From the NCBI GenBank assembly GCA_018417955.1, contig JACTVC010000001.1, positions 3,100,001-3,164,000 of the forward strand: a DNA stretch of 64,000 nt, given 5' to 3'. The position numbers and the translations under genes are program-made. The notes beneath the pieces were generated by a model. It searched no databases and was not told where the DNA came from. It saw nothing but the letters and a program-made list of their open reading frames with translations. The stretch is from Laccaria trichodermophora (Eukaryota; Basidiomycota; Agaricomycetes; Agaricales; Hydnangiaceae). Positions 54,540 to 63,859 of the stretch are shown piece by piece (position 1 is the first letter of the stretch; each line of letters begins with the position of its first letter).

Positions 54540-54985
54540 GTTTTTTTTATAGAGGAACCCAATTTTCAAGGAATATTGTTGACAAAAGTCAACGATTGTT
54601 AACAATCTTTGACAATCTTCAGCTTTTGTCAAAGATTTTCAACAATTTTGAACAATTGTCAATGTAGTTATGTGTTTTTTTGGTAACGATTGTTGACAAT
54701 CTATAACTATATTTCAACTCCAACAATGTCCAAGTTTCTTCCACTTTCTTGCATAAAATTGACAAATGTCAACAATCTTTGCTTTCTCTTACTTTTTCTG
54801 ACTTTCTTTAACTTTCTCTGACTTTCTCTGACTTTTTCTGGCTTTTTTTACTTTCTTTGCAACTTGCATCTGTAAAGGAATAATGAATGATCTTCAACAA
54901 TCTTTGATATTGTATTTGACAGACTTCTACATTTGACATATTCTCTCTCCAGATTTTGTCAACAATTGTTGAATAACTTCAACTT
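54540..54985. repeat. AT-rich tract of direct and inverted TTGACAA/TTGTCAA motifs and CTGACTTT repeats
   Basis: The motifs TTGACAA, TTGTCAA, TTGTTGACAA and CAACAATTGTTGA recur many times on both strands. From about 54780 a decayed tandem array of TTTCT(C)TGACT units follows. No coding frame. Composition differs sharply from the flanks. Confidence 0.65.
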
Positions 54986-55534
54986 GGTGCCTGCCCAGTA
55001 CCAGGACCAGCATCAGCATATCCATGATCAGGTGATATGGATGAAACCATTTCACCCGTATAAAATTCGATTTTAACGATTTTACCGATAAAGGTCATCT
55101 CTAATAAATACACTACGTACAATTGCAATGATACAAAGAGTCAATGCGCATACCCGGCGCAGTTGATTAAAAATGCAAATGCGTGGAATCTGAAAATAGG
55201 ACGAAGGCCTTGGAACTGGCAGCAGTACGCGTCGTGACATTATACTTGGATCCTATCTAAGATTCACCTACCATGAAATAGAGCACAAAGAGGTTCTAGA
55301 GTAAACACCCAACGCAGGGAGAAGAATTGCATTACTACTAAAGGGTTTAGAAACACATAATGGATTTATTGTGAAAAACTCGTGTTTATACAAGAAATAC
55401 AGAAAAGACAACTTAGACGCCTAAACGGCATGTCTGAAATACTGAGAAGACTAAATTACACCTAAACCGTAAACGTACGAAGACTTAGCGTGGCTCACGG
55501 CCATTCAGAAAGTCATGTACGGCAGTTCCCGCGT

Positions 55535-55910
55535 ACGCATCAAAGACTGATGCGTCTGAACGTCACAAGTACAAACATAAGAAAAGACACATTCTATTAT
55601 ATGAAATATAATAAGAACCCCCTGAAATAAGAAAGACATTTGAAAACACCTTCGGAGTGTCTCCCGACCTCCGTAATGAAAAGACGAGCCAAGACAGGGC
55701 ATTTTAATTAAAAACTCGGAAACGACGGAAGACCGAAGACTATTGGTAAACGCGTACGCATGCGCATCAACGCATCAGGAAACGTTAATCATTTTGTGAT
55801 GTCATCTGTCAAACCGGTCAACCGGGCCATAGAAAGAAACACGCGGGATCATGCCAAGCTAAGAATAGCTACGTCGGCTAACTCCGCGTACGCATCAAAC
55901 ACTGATGCGT
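55535..55910 (+). promoter_or_regulatory. Repeated hairpin motif in the presumed U3
   Basis: The 8-bp inverted repeat ACGCATCA...TGATGCGT with a 5-nt loop occurs at 55535-55555 and 55890-55910, each preceded by GCGT. A related tract lies at 55752-55779 (GCGTACGCATGCGCATC). Such repeated palindromes are typical of factor-binding sites in U3 but the factor is unknown. Confidence 0.5.
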
Positions 55911-56065
55911 TTGAAAATGAAAGACGCGACACTACAAAAATCTGTAGTGTTCACAGAGATAGACTACGAAATATACCACACGTTCATTAAAATTCATATT
56001 TGTAATTCGGACCGAAGTATCCCGCAATTAAAACACATGTAAAACATAGATAGGAGTTCCTGGAG

Positions 56066-56074
56066 TATATAAGG
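56066..56074 (+). promoter_or_regulatory. TATA box of the LTR retrotransposon
   Basis: TATATAAGG about 640 nt before the LTR end. From here to the Gag start no ATG occurs, which supports transcription starting just downstream. Confidence 0.6.
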
Positions 56075-56581
56075 AGCGCGCTAGCAGGTCAAAGAGGAAG
56101 GAATCGCCCCCCCGTTGACCAGCTAGTTGCACTCCAAGTAGAGACTTAGGAGGTGGACAGTTGTAATCAATTAAAAGGAGATTTCTTCGTGGTCAGATAA
56201 GTACAGTGTGAACGAAGCCAGCGTGCTTGGGAGTCAACTTACTTGGAGACTTGGAATAAGAGGTTTTAAGGACACAGTATCATTTTAGACGAGACAGCGT
56301 ACTCGTACACTTGGTTTTGGAGCGTAGTGACATAATAAAAACTCACGGGAGTCATAAAAGTCAATTAAAGTCGTGTTTTGTGTTAATAAAAGAAACTGTG
56401 ATCAAAGAACTTTGCATTTAAGAAACCAAGTTCCCAGAAAGATATACTTTGTTCTATTGAACTATTCTAAACCACACCTTATAATAAAAACCCAATTTTG
56501 AACGAAAACTCTTGAGACTTAAACCTAAGAAAACAAAAGTGGTATTTCTTAATACCAAAGGCCCTCGAACTCTTGCACCGA

Positions 56582-56622
56582 GATTGTGATAGTGTGTGTG
56601 TGTGTGTGTGAGTGAGTGTTAG
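56582..56622 (+). repeat. TG microsatellite in the leader
   Basis: A (TG)n run of about 20 nt followed by AGTGAGTG. It lies in the R/U5 part of the presumed LTR. Confidence 0.8.
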
Positions 56623-56707
56623 GTGTATAGGGTTTCCCCCCGACGCGCTTGATCCTTGTTTGCGTGTTTCGCACTTTCACGTTCATCCCCGTGCAAAGCG
56701 TATCATC

Positions 56708-56727
56708 TGGAGCCCACCGCGAGGGTC
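56708..56727 (+). promoter_or_regulatory. Primer-binding site for tRNA-Lys
   Basis: TGGAGCCCACCGCGAGGGTC is the exact reverse complement of a tRNA 3' end GACCCTCGCGGTGGGCT plus CCA. That same tRNA 3' end occurs in the window at 22982-22998, with the acceptor partner GCCCGCC of a CTT-anticodon tRNA at 16660. It directly follows the LTR end. Confidence 0.88.
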
Positions 56728-57087
56728 TCCTTTTGTTTTTGATAAAGCAAAGACTTGAAAGTTTAGTGATCTACGGGATCAATTATTTAAACGAAAGTTT
56801 AAATTAAAACCGCTAGCGCTTGAAGCAATTTAAATACTAGTGCAGAGCCGTTCACCACGGCACCAAAAATCAGACAAACAGCGAATTCTATTAAAGCAGG
56901 GGAATCGTCAGGTTTACCACCTCCACCTAAACGAAAAGCTAAGCAACCTGCAACAGCAGTAGCGCAAAGGTTTCCGTTAAGAACAGAGACAGTATCCCAA
57001 CCGCCTCCTCGCGTGACTCGTAGAAAAACTGTTAGGGCATCTGATAATATAAACCCGAACTCGTTAGCCCAAAGAAATATTACAAAC

Positions 57088-58599
57088 ATGCCAGATAATA
57101 CCCAAGATGAAGCTCCTGCCACAGGAGGCAGAAGATCGTCTAGACCGATGCCATTGCCAGGCTCTCGAGGAGCCCCTAACTTTGACAAGGAAAAACCCAT
57201 TGAGCTGTTAAGATTCATTGACCAAATGGAGGACTTGTTCACAGAGCATGGTATCGATAATGATCAAGAAAAGAAGAAACAATTAGGAAGGTACACAGAC
57301 CAAAAGACGGAATTCGAATGGCGAGCATTTGATACGTTTGCTCCTGAAGTTGAATACAAGGAGTTTAAACAGGCGTTGATCGATGACTATCCAGAAGCAA
57401 AGATGGCGGGAAAAGGAACACTGGCAAATTTAAGAAAAATTTGTAAAGACCATCAGCGCATCGATATTGATGACTTTATTGCACTTAAAAACCTTACCAG
57501 AAGCTTCCGAGCAGAACAAAAATTACTCCTGACGCCACCCGCCTTGGTGAGCAACAGAGAATTAGTTGATATGTTTTTAGGATGCCTAAGGGATAGTTTC
57601 AGAGGTCAAGTGGAAGGAAGTCTCAATATTAAATTTTCCAAAGATGATAAAGGAAAAACTGCTGAAGGAAAAGAACGCCGTCCAGAGGATCCATATCCTA
57701 TCCTAGATGTAATTGAAATGGCTGAGACTATTGCAGGACGTGCACAAGGGATTAGCTCTTCAAGTGATACCCGGGTTGGTGTCAATACGACAGAAACTCG
57801 GACAACAAGAGAGCATCACACGCATACTACGCCGGCACATAGTGTTAAGCTAGAAGATGATATCCGAGAATTAAACCAGAAAGTGGCGTTACTCATGGAT
57901 AAAATTACATCGAGTGAAAAAGCACAGATGAGTGCTTTCCAAGCGTCTAGACAAGAAATGAACAAATTAACTGAGACGTTAATGACCCAGCATGTTACCT
58001 CAGCACCCACCATGAGGCAGACACAGCCTACTTGGAGAATGGGTTCAGATGGATGCTGGTACTGTGAAGAAACGGGGCATTTCGCGATGAATTGTCCTCA
58101 TAGGGAAGAACATATTAGAACGGGAAAAATTAAAATGTCCGGGCATAAGATGTTTTTCGCGCTCACAGGACAACCAGTACCTAGAGGGACAAATGGGAAG
58201 TCTGCTAAAATGATTGTTGAGGAAGCTAGTAATAAAGATATGATGGCGCAAAGCAATATGTTTGCATCGCCTGGAGAAATTTACACACAGAACAGCGGAG
58301 AGCCAGGTATCGTCCAGTTGGGAATAGATGCTCGAGTTAAATCAGTATACACCAACCAGATTAGAGACTCGAGAGATGATCTTTTAGATAAAATGGCTAC
58401 TCGAATTGATACGCTGTTGGGTAATAATGTGCCGGCACAGGTGGCACGTCCATCGGCACAAGAAGTTGACATAGTCAACAATATGAAAAACATTCTGTCA
58501 TATTTTGAGGGACAGCAAGGTCAAGGTCAAGAAGCTGCAAGTTATGTAGCTACTAGACGCAGTCAAGCTGATACTCAGGGACAGCAGGGTTTCTCGTAG
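57088..58599 (+). CDS. Gag of the LTR retrotransposon
   Basis: The first ATG after the TATA box, at 57088 (AAACATGCC), opens MPDNTQDEAPATGG. The frame is open without ATG back to 56824 with a Pro/Lys-rich, protein-like translation. The capsid-like core is helical (LLRFIDQMEDLFTEHGIDND, EKKKQLGRYTDQKTEFEWRA). A CCHC zinc knuckle CWYCEETGHFAMNC lies near 58057-58098. The ORF ends at TAG 58597-58599, six bases after the heptamer GGGTTTC. The product is the structural polyprotein that packages element RNA. Initiation upstream at a non-ATG codon is possible but unproven. Confidence 0.9.
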   Translation: MPDNTQDEAPATGGRRSSRPMPLPGSRGAPNFDKEKPIELLRFIDQMEDLFTEHGIDNDQEKKKQLGRYTDQKTEFEWRAFDTFAPEVEYKEFKQALIDDYPEAKMAGKGTLANLRKICKDHQRIDIDDFIALKNLTRSFRAEQKLLLTPPALVSNRELVDMFLGCLRDSFRGQVEGSLNIKFSKDDKGKTAEGKERRPEDPYPILDVIEMAETIAGRAQGISSSSDTRVGVNTTETRTTREHHTHTTPAHSVKLEDDIRELNQKVALLMDKITSSEKAQMSAFQASRQEMNKLTETLMTQHVTSAPTMRQTQPTWRMGSDGCWYCEETGHFAMNCPHREEHIRTGKIKMSGHKMFFALTGQPVPRGTNGKSAKMIVEEASNKDMMAQSNMFASPGEIYTQNSGEPGIVQLGIDARVKSVYTNQIRDSRDDLLDKMATRIDTLLGNNVPAQVARPSAQEVDIVNNMKNILSYFEGQQGQGQEAASYVATRRSQADTQGQQGFS

Positions 58600-59984
58600 G
58601 TTCAAGGATTGAGCGTTCTGGTAGGAATGCGGTTAATACCAGAAGTAAGAAAGCTCTTGAGAACCAAACTAAAGCCAAAAACCGCAGACAATTAGCAGAA
58701 TTCGAAGATTCTGATGATGAGCAAGAAGAAGAAATTGAAGAAGCGGAGGAAGAAATTCCGCCAGTAGTAATTAAGAAAACCCAGAAAACTAAAGCCAAAA
58801 ACCGCAGACAATTAGCAGAATTCGAAGATTCTGATGATGAGCAAGAAGAAGAAATTGAAGAAGCGGAGGAAGAAATTCCGCCAGTAGTAATTAAGAAAAC
58901 CCAGAAAACTATACCAAAACCGAAAGAGAAGCCTAAACCACTTCTCCCAAGGGATGATGAAGAAGAGGATCCAGTGCCTAGGCATAAACAGTTACCATAC
59001 TTAAATATTCCTGACCTGAATGATCCTAGACAAAAAGAAGAAATAAAGATTGATAATTTTGAGCCAATTATTGATACTGAGAAAAGACCTGTTTCTTATA
59101 AACACCAAGCACCAATTGAGAATGTGACACACGAGAGAGAGGCTTTAGCGAATCTCTATAATGCCCCAGTCACACTGACGGCAGAGACTTTGATAAGCAT
59201 TTCCCCAGGTATTAGACACGACTTAATTAAAGCTTTATCTAAGAAAAGGATGCCAGTACAACAGGCTCAAAACCGAAAAGTTACTATGATGGAAGAGCCT
59301 GACGTTGATGCGGTACCGTTAAAACCTACAAAATTTGAATTGGAGGCAGACGCGATATCCATTAACGATTTAAATATAAAAGCGGTTTTTATAGTGACAA
59401 CAAGAGATGACGGAAATGTGCCAAAAGGGTCTATCATAATCAGTGATCCAGTAGCGCAATACCTGCAGAGTTTAGGTCCGTCTGAGAAACCGAAACAAAT
59501 CTATGTTGCAAAGGAGTCTCATGCGTTACGAACCGTCTTCCCAGTGATTAATAGAATGGGACAGATTGAATGTTTGTTAGACGCTGGTTCTCAAATTATT
59601 GCCATGGATGTGGAAGTGGCTAAGAAATTGGCCATCTCATGGGATCCAGACATAAAAATTCAAATGCAGAGTGCAAACAGGACAGTTGAACAGACCCTGG
59701 GTCTTGCTAAAAATGTACCTTTTATCTTTGGAACTATAACGGTATACTTACAAGTCCACATCATCACTGACCCTGCATATAAAGTGCTATTGGGCAGACC
59801 GTTTGATGTATTGACAGAGAGTACTGTACAGAATTATAAAGACGGGGGACAAACTCTTATCATAGCGGATCCTAATTCGACACAACGATGTGTATTACCT
59901 ACACACGAAAGAGGAAGACCACCTGTTGTAATGAAAGCAGAAATTCCTAAGCCATCTGAGGATTTTCGGTCTTCGATGAATTGA
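58572..59984 (+). CDS. Protease-region ORF in the -1 frame after Gag
   Basis: The frame is open from 58572 and overlaps the Gag end by 28 nt. It begins with a basic and acidic linker ([18 protein letters not shown]) and a 40-residue tandem duplication rich in Glu. The first Met is at 58974. The retropepsin-like domain lies near 59550-59830: [20 protein letters not shown], then [20 protein letters not shown], the latter the usual flap-to-end segment (LLGRPF). The active-site triad reads DAG, not DTG/DSG, an unusual change. The end at TGA 59982-59984 lies within an overlap with Pol. Expression by -1 frameshift is inferred. Confidence 0.85.
   Translation, partial: YSGTAGFLVGSRIERSGRNAVNTRSKKALENQTKAKNRRQLAEFEDSDDEQEEEIEEAEEEIPPVVIKKTQKTKAKNRRQLAEFEDSDDEQEEEIEEAEEEIPPVVIKKTQKTIPKPKEKPKPLLPRDDEEEDPVPRHKQLPYLNIPDLNDPRQKEEIKIDNFEPIIDTEKRPVSYKHQAPIENVTHEREALANLYNAPVTLTAETLISISPGIRHDLIKALSKKRMPVQQAQNRKVTMMEEPDVDAVPLKPTKFELEADAISINDLNIKAVFIVTTRDDGNVPKGSIIISDPVAQYLQSLGPSEKPKQIYVAKESHALRTVFPVINRMGQIECLLDAGSQIIAMDVEVAKKLAISWDPDIKIQMQSANRTVEQTLGLAKNVPFIFGTITVYLQVHIITDPAYKVLLGRPFDVLTESTVQNYKDGGQTLIIADPNSTQRCVLPTHERGRPPVVMKAEIPKPSEDFRSSMN
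58587..58593 (+). promoter_or_regulatory. Candidate -1 frameshift heptamer, gag-pro
   Basis: GGGTTTC fits X XXY YYZ with Gag codons GGT TTC, and the Gag stop follows two codons later. Slipping by -1 leads straight into the protease frame. An 8-bp stem (TTCTGGTA/TACCAGAA, 58616-58623 and 58637-58644) lies 22 nt downstream, farther than usual. Confidence 0.65.
58671..58910 (+). repeat. Exact 120-bp tandem duplication in the Gag-Pro linker
   Basis: 58671-58790 and 58791-58910 appear identical base for base, giving two copies of a 40-residue acidic segment ([20 protein letters not shown]). The length is a multiple of three, so the frame is kept. Confidence 0.95.
59960..59966 (+). promoter_or_regulatory. 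Candidate -1 frameshift heptamer, pro-pol, with hairpin
   Basis: GGATTTT in the 25-nt overlap of protease and Pol frames (codons GAT TTT). It resembles the GGAUUUA pro-pol site known from betaretroviruses. A stem follows at once: GGTCTTCGAT (59968-59977) with ATCGAAGATC (59984-59993), 10 bp with one G-T pair, loop GAATTG. Confidence 0.65.
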
Positions 59985-62900
59985 TCGAAGATCAAGGAGA
60001 GATCGCTGTAACCTTGATAGATGATGGTAATGGTGGTTTTGAATGCGAGTCATATACATTACCAGGGAATGGAAAATTTGAGCAAGAAGAATTAAGAAAT
60101 CTTTACTTGCTCCAAACCTTGAGAAATGAAAAACACATAGAAGAAAAAGACCGTCCCGCGCTTGTAAGTTATTTAGGGAAATATTTCTCTGATGTAAATT
60201 TAGAGTCGGGGGGGATCCAAAATGTTGAAACCATGATGAATGTCATTTATGACCATGAGGATAAAGCAGCACCTAAGGAAAAGAAAGAGGATCCTGTAGA
60301 GACTAGAGAGACTTTTGTCACAAAGAAATACAAGCCGGTGGCACAGAAAATCAGGCCAGTATACCAAGACCTCCCAGATAAATTCAGAATAATTCGTGAT
60401 ATTAAAGGGAATCCTCTTGACACTCTCCCAAAGTTGAACAGGACACCTCCTGACTTTGTACCCACGGGACGCTACACTGAAGAGAGAAAGGAACAATTTG
60501 ACAAAGTCCACAGTGGTGACTTTTTGTGGCCAGAAGAACGAAAATTATTACACCATTTTATGATGGAGAATAATGAGGCTTTTGCATGGGATGACTCTGA
60601 GAGAGGAAGATTCAAACCAGAATACTTCCCACCTGTAGACATTCCTGTTATACCACATACACCCTGGGTATTGAAAAATATTCCTATCCCACCAGGATTA
60701 TTCTCAGAAGTATGTAAAATCATTAAGACAAAGATAGATGCTGGAGTTTATGAACCTTCAAATTCATCTTATAGATCACGGTGGTTTTGCGTATTAAAGA
60801 AAGACGGAAAAAGCTTGCGAATTGTACAAAGTCTAGAACCGTTGAATGCAGTCACAATAGCGCACTCAGGTTTACCACCTGCAACAGATGCACTTGCGAC
60901 GCATTTCTCAGGTCGGGCATGTGGAGGCATGTTTGATTTATACGTAGGATATGATGATAGACTTTTAGCAGAGTCTTCTCGCGATTTGACTACTTTTCAA
61001 ACACCTTTTGGTGCTTTGCGACTTGTAACGTTACCAATGGGTTGGACTAATTCAGTACCAATATTCCACGACGACGTCACGTACATTCTACAAGACGAGA
61101 TACCAGATGTTACGGTACCATATATTGATGATGTACCTTGTAGAGGTCCAGCAACCAGATATGAATTACCTGGAGGAAAATTTGAGACTATACCAGAAAA
61201 TGAAGGCATAAGGCGTTTTGTGATGGAACACTTTGAGAATGTTAACAGAGTGGTTCACAGGATGAAATATGCTGGAGGAACTTTCTCGGGTTTTAAATCC
61301 ACAATTTGTGCAGCTGAAATTACTGTAGTAGGTCATTTATGCACATATGAAGGAAGGAAACCAGAGACAGACAGAGTAAAGGTCATTGATAATTGGGGAC
61401 CTTGTAAAAATCTGCATGATGTGAGAGCATTTCTCGGAACTGTTGGGGTATGCCGGATGTTTATTGAAAACTTTGCAAAGAAAGCACAGCCTATCAATGA
61501 CTTGGTCAGGAAAGGTGCTCCTTTTGAATGGGGGCCTGCTCAAGAAGAATCCATGGCAGAACTCAAGAAAAGTCTCAGAGAATGTCCTGCATTGGTGCCT
61601 TTAGATTATATTAATAATCCCAATCCAGTTGTACTAGCAGTAGACACCTCATGGAAGGCTGTTGGCTTTTACATCTTTCAAGATGACAAAGATACAGGAA
61701 AAAGAAACTATGCAAGGTTTGGTTCTATAACCTTGAATGACAGAGAGGCTAGAATGTCACAACCAAAAAGAGAATTATTTGGACTCATGAGAGCCCTTGA
61801 AGCTGCTTCATATTGGTTACTTGGTGTAAGACGTTTAATAGTGGAAACAGATGCAAAGTACCTTGCTGGAATGTTAACTAATCCTGGCATGGGACCGAAT
61901 GCTACTGTAAATAGATGGATTGACAAAATCCTCATGTTCCATTTTACGTTGCAACATGTAAAAGGAAAGACCTTTGCAGCAGATGGACTTTCAAGAAGAG
62001 ATTGGCAACCTGGAGATGAAGTGTTTTCAAATTCAGAGGAAAACATGGATGAACCAGTGGGGACTCTAGAAGTCTTAGCAGACCCTAATGGTGGTGAACC
62101 ACCATTGGATTTTGAAGACTTTAAAGACCAAATAGATACTCGTGGAGGTTATGTTCTATCATTAGCATTATCAATTGATGACTTTAATGATGAACTTGAT
62201 AGAGAAGAAGCAAGGAGTGAGCAGTTTGCAGAAAGCATCAAACAAAAGATTGAAAATGATGAAAATAACCTGACTTGTAGTGAAGAACAGAAGGACTTCT
62301 TAAGAACCTTTGTAGTATCCACTTTAATCCCAGATTTGAGAGCCAGGTATGATGAAATGGAAACAGAGGACCCATATCCTGAAGAAGGACGCTCTTTCCT
62401 AGGAAAGGCTCATGATGATTATCTGCCGTTAGTACGAATTTGGTTGAAAAATCCAAATGTTCGACCTGAAAATCTTACGGACAAACAGTATATTTCATTC
62501 ACAAGATTTGCAAAAGGGTTCTTTGTTGACAAAGAAGACAGATTATACAGAAGAAGCATAGATTCCAGACACAAACTGGTGGTAGACAAATCACATAGAA
62601 TGTACATGATGCGTGCGGCTCATGATAGTCTTGGACACAGAGGTGCATATGCTACGAGAATGATGTTAGGAGAAAGATTCTGGTGGCCAGACATTGAACG
62701 CGATATTACATGGTATGTGAAAACATGCCATCGCTGCCAAGAAAGGTCCAAAAGGATTATAGAAATTCCTCCAACAGTTACTCATACACCCTCTATTTTT
62801 CAGGTCCTTCATGCTGATACTGTTCATGTAACACCTGCATCTAATGGATGTAAATATATTGTACATGGAAGATGCGCTTTATCCAGTTATATGGAAGGAA

Positions 62901-63859
62901 GACCTCTGAAGAAAGAAACAGCGCGGACTATAGCACTCTGGTTATTTGAAGAAGTAATTTGCAGATGGGGCTGCCTATCCGAAATTATTACAGATAATGG
63001 TGCTGTATTTCTTGCAGCTGTAAGATGGCTTGAAGAAAAGTACGGAATAAAGGGAATACGAATTTCCGCGTACAATTCTAAGGCAAACGGAAGAATTGAG
63101 AGACCGCATTGGGATGTAGTACAAATGTTAGCCAAATGCTGTGGACCACAGAACCTTGCTAAATGGTATTGGTTCTTTTGGCAGGTACTATGGGCAGATA
63201 GAATCACGGTTAGAAAGCGTTTTGGTTGCTCGCCGTTTTTCATGGTTACTGGTGCGCATCCACTGATACCACTTGACGTTCAAGAAGCCACATGGTTAGT
63301 TAAATTACCAGATCGTGTTTTAACTACAGAAGAGCTTATTGGCTATAGAGCAAGAGCTTTGGCCAAACACAGGGTTCACGTTGCAGACATGAGAAGGAGA
63401 GTGACCTTAGAAAAAATGACAAGAGTAGCAAAGTACGAAATTGAACATAGGAATAAAATCGTTGGTAGAATTTACAAACCGGGGGACTTGGTTCTTGTCA
63501 GAAATACGAGCGTTGAGTCATCCTTGAATAGAAAAATGAAACCACGATATTTAGGCCCGATGATTATAATCAGGCGTTCCAAGGGAGGTTCGTACATTGT
63601 GGCGGAAATGGATGGGGCTGTGTTTCAAAATAAAGTTGGGGCCTTTAGAATTATTCCTTACTTTGCAAGGACTAAGATAATGCTTCCCGACGATATTTAT
63701 GAAATCATAGACCTCAACAAAGAAAGCTTAGACAAATTAGATGAAGAAGGACTTGAAGATCACGTCGATTCGAATGACTATTACTTCGAAGGCGTAAATT
63801 TGGACCAAAACGTTCAAGATGACGCCGGCGGAATGGAAGCAAACGATGATGATGATTAG
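59960..63859 (+). CDS. Pol: reverse transcriptase, RNase H, integrase
   Basis: Frame open from 59960 with no ATG at its start, consistent with frameshift expression. It has about 1,300 residues. RT spans roughly residues 230-470 with the palm motif [12 protein letters not shown] and the catalytic YIDDVPCRG. RNase H is near residues 550-680 ([49 protein letters not shown]). The integrase zinc finger is HDSLGH...CHRCQ near 880-920. The DDE core is [18 protein letters not shown] and [13 protein letters not shown]-terminal [10 protein letters not shown]...[10 protein letters not shown] motif (GPY/F-like) ends the domain. All catalytic residues are present. The stop is TAG at 63857-63859. Confidence 0.94.
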   Translation, partial: GFSVFDELIEDQGEIAVTLIDDGNGGFECESYTLPGNGKFEQEELRNLYLLQTLRNEKHIEEKDRPALVSYLGKYFSDVNLESGGIQNVETMMNVIYDHEDKAAPKEKKEDPVETRETFVTKKYKPVAQKIRPVYQDLPDKFRIIRDIKGNPLDTLPKLNRTPPDFVPTGRYTEERKEQFDKVHSGDFLWPEERKLLHHFMMENNEAFAWDDSERGRFKPEYFPPVDIPVIPHTPWVLKNIPIPPGLFSEVCKIIKTKIDAGVYEPSNSSYRSRWFCVLKKDGKSLRIVQSLEPLNAVTIAHSGLPPATDALATHFSGRACGGMFDLYVGYDDRLLAESSRDLTTFQTPFGALRLVTLPMGWTNSVPIFHDDVTYILQDEIPDVTVPYIDDVPCRGPATRYELPGGKFETIPENEGIRRFVMEHFENVNRVVHRMKYAGGTFSGFKSTICAAEITVVGHLCTYEGRKPETDRVKVIDNWGPCKNLHDVRAFLGTVGVCRMFIENFAKKAQPINDLVRKGAPFEWGPAQEESMAELKKSLRECPALVPLDYINNPNPVVLAVDTSWKAVGFYIFQDDKDTGKRNYARFGSITLNDREARMSQPKRELFGLMRALEAASYWLLGVRRLIVETDAKYLAGMLTNPGMGPNATVNRWIDKILMFHFTLQHVKGKTFAADGLSRRDWQPGDEVFSNSEENMDEPVGTLEVLADPNGGEPPLDFEDFKDQIDTRGGYVLSLALSIDDFNDELDREEARSEQFAESIKQKIENDENNLTCSEEQKDFLRTFVVSTLIPDLRARYDEMETEDPYPEEGRSFLGKAHDDYLPLVRIWLKNPNVRPENLTDKQYISFTRFAKGFFVDKEDRLYRRSIDSRHKLVVDKSHRMYMMRAAHDSLGHRGAYATRMMLGERFWWPDIERDITWYVKTCHRCQERSKRIIEIPPTVTHTPSIFQVLHADTVHVTPASNGCKYIVHGRCALSSYMEGRPLKKETARTIALWLFEEVICRWGCLSEIITDNGAVFLAAVRWLEEKYGIKGIRISAYNSKANGRIERPHWDVVQMLAKCCGPQNLAKWYWFFWQVLWADRITVRKRFGCSPFFMVTGAHPLIPLDVQEATWLVKLPDRVLTTEELIGYRARALAKHRVHVADMRRRVTLEKMTRVAKYEIEHRNKIVGRIYKPGDLVLVRNTSVESSLNRKMKPRYLGPMIIIRRSKGGSYIVAEMDGAVFQNKVGAFRIIPYFARTKIMLPDDIYEIIDLNKESLDKLDEEGLEDHVDSNDYYFEGVNLDQNVQDDAGGMEANDDDD

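Larger units (their letters stand above)
55500..56705 (+). repeat. Probable 5' LTR (start uncertain, end at CA before the primer-binding site)
   Basis: The end is set by CA at 56704-56705, two bases before the primer-binding site. The U3 part includes repeated hairpin motifs and the TATA box at 56066; R and U5 follow. The start is not determinable here; 55500 is a placeholder. Confidence 0.5.

Noticed and set aside
58616..58644. 8-bp stem as stimulator of the gag-pro frameshift
   Set aside because: Not excluded, but 22 nt is longer than the usual 5-9 nt spacer, so it is mentioned only as context.
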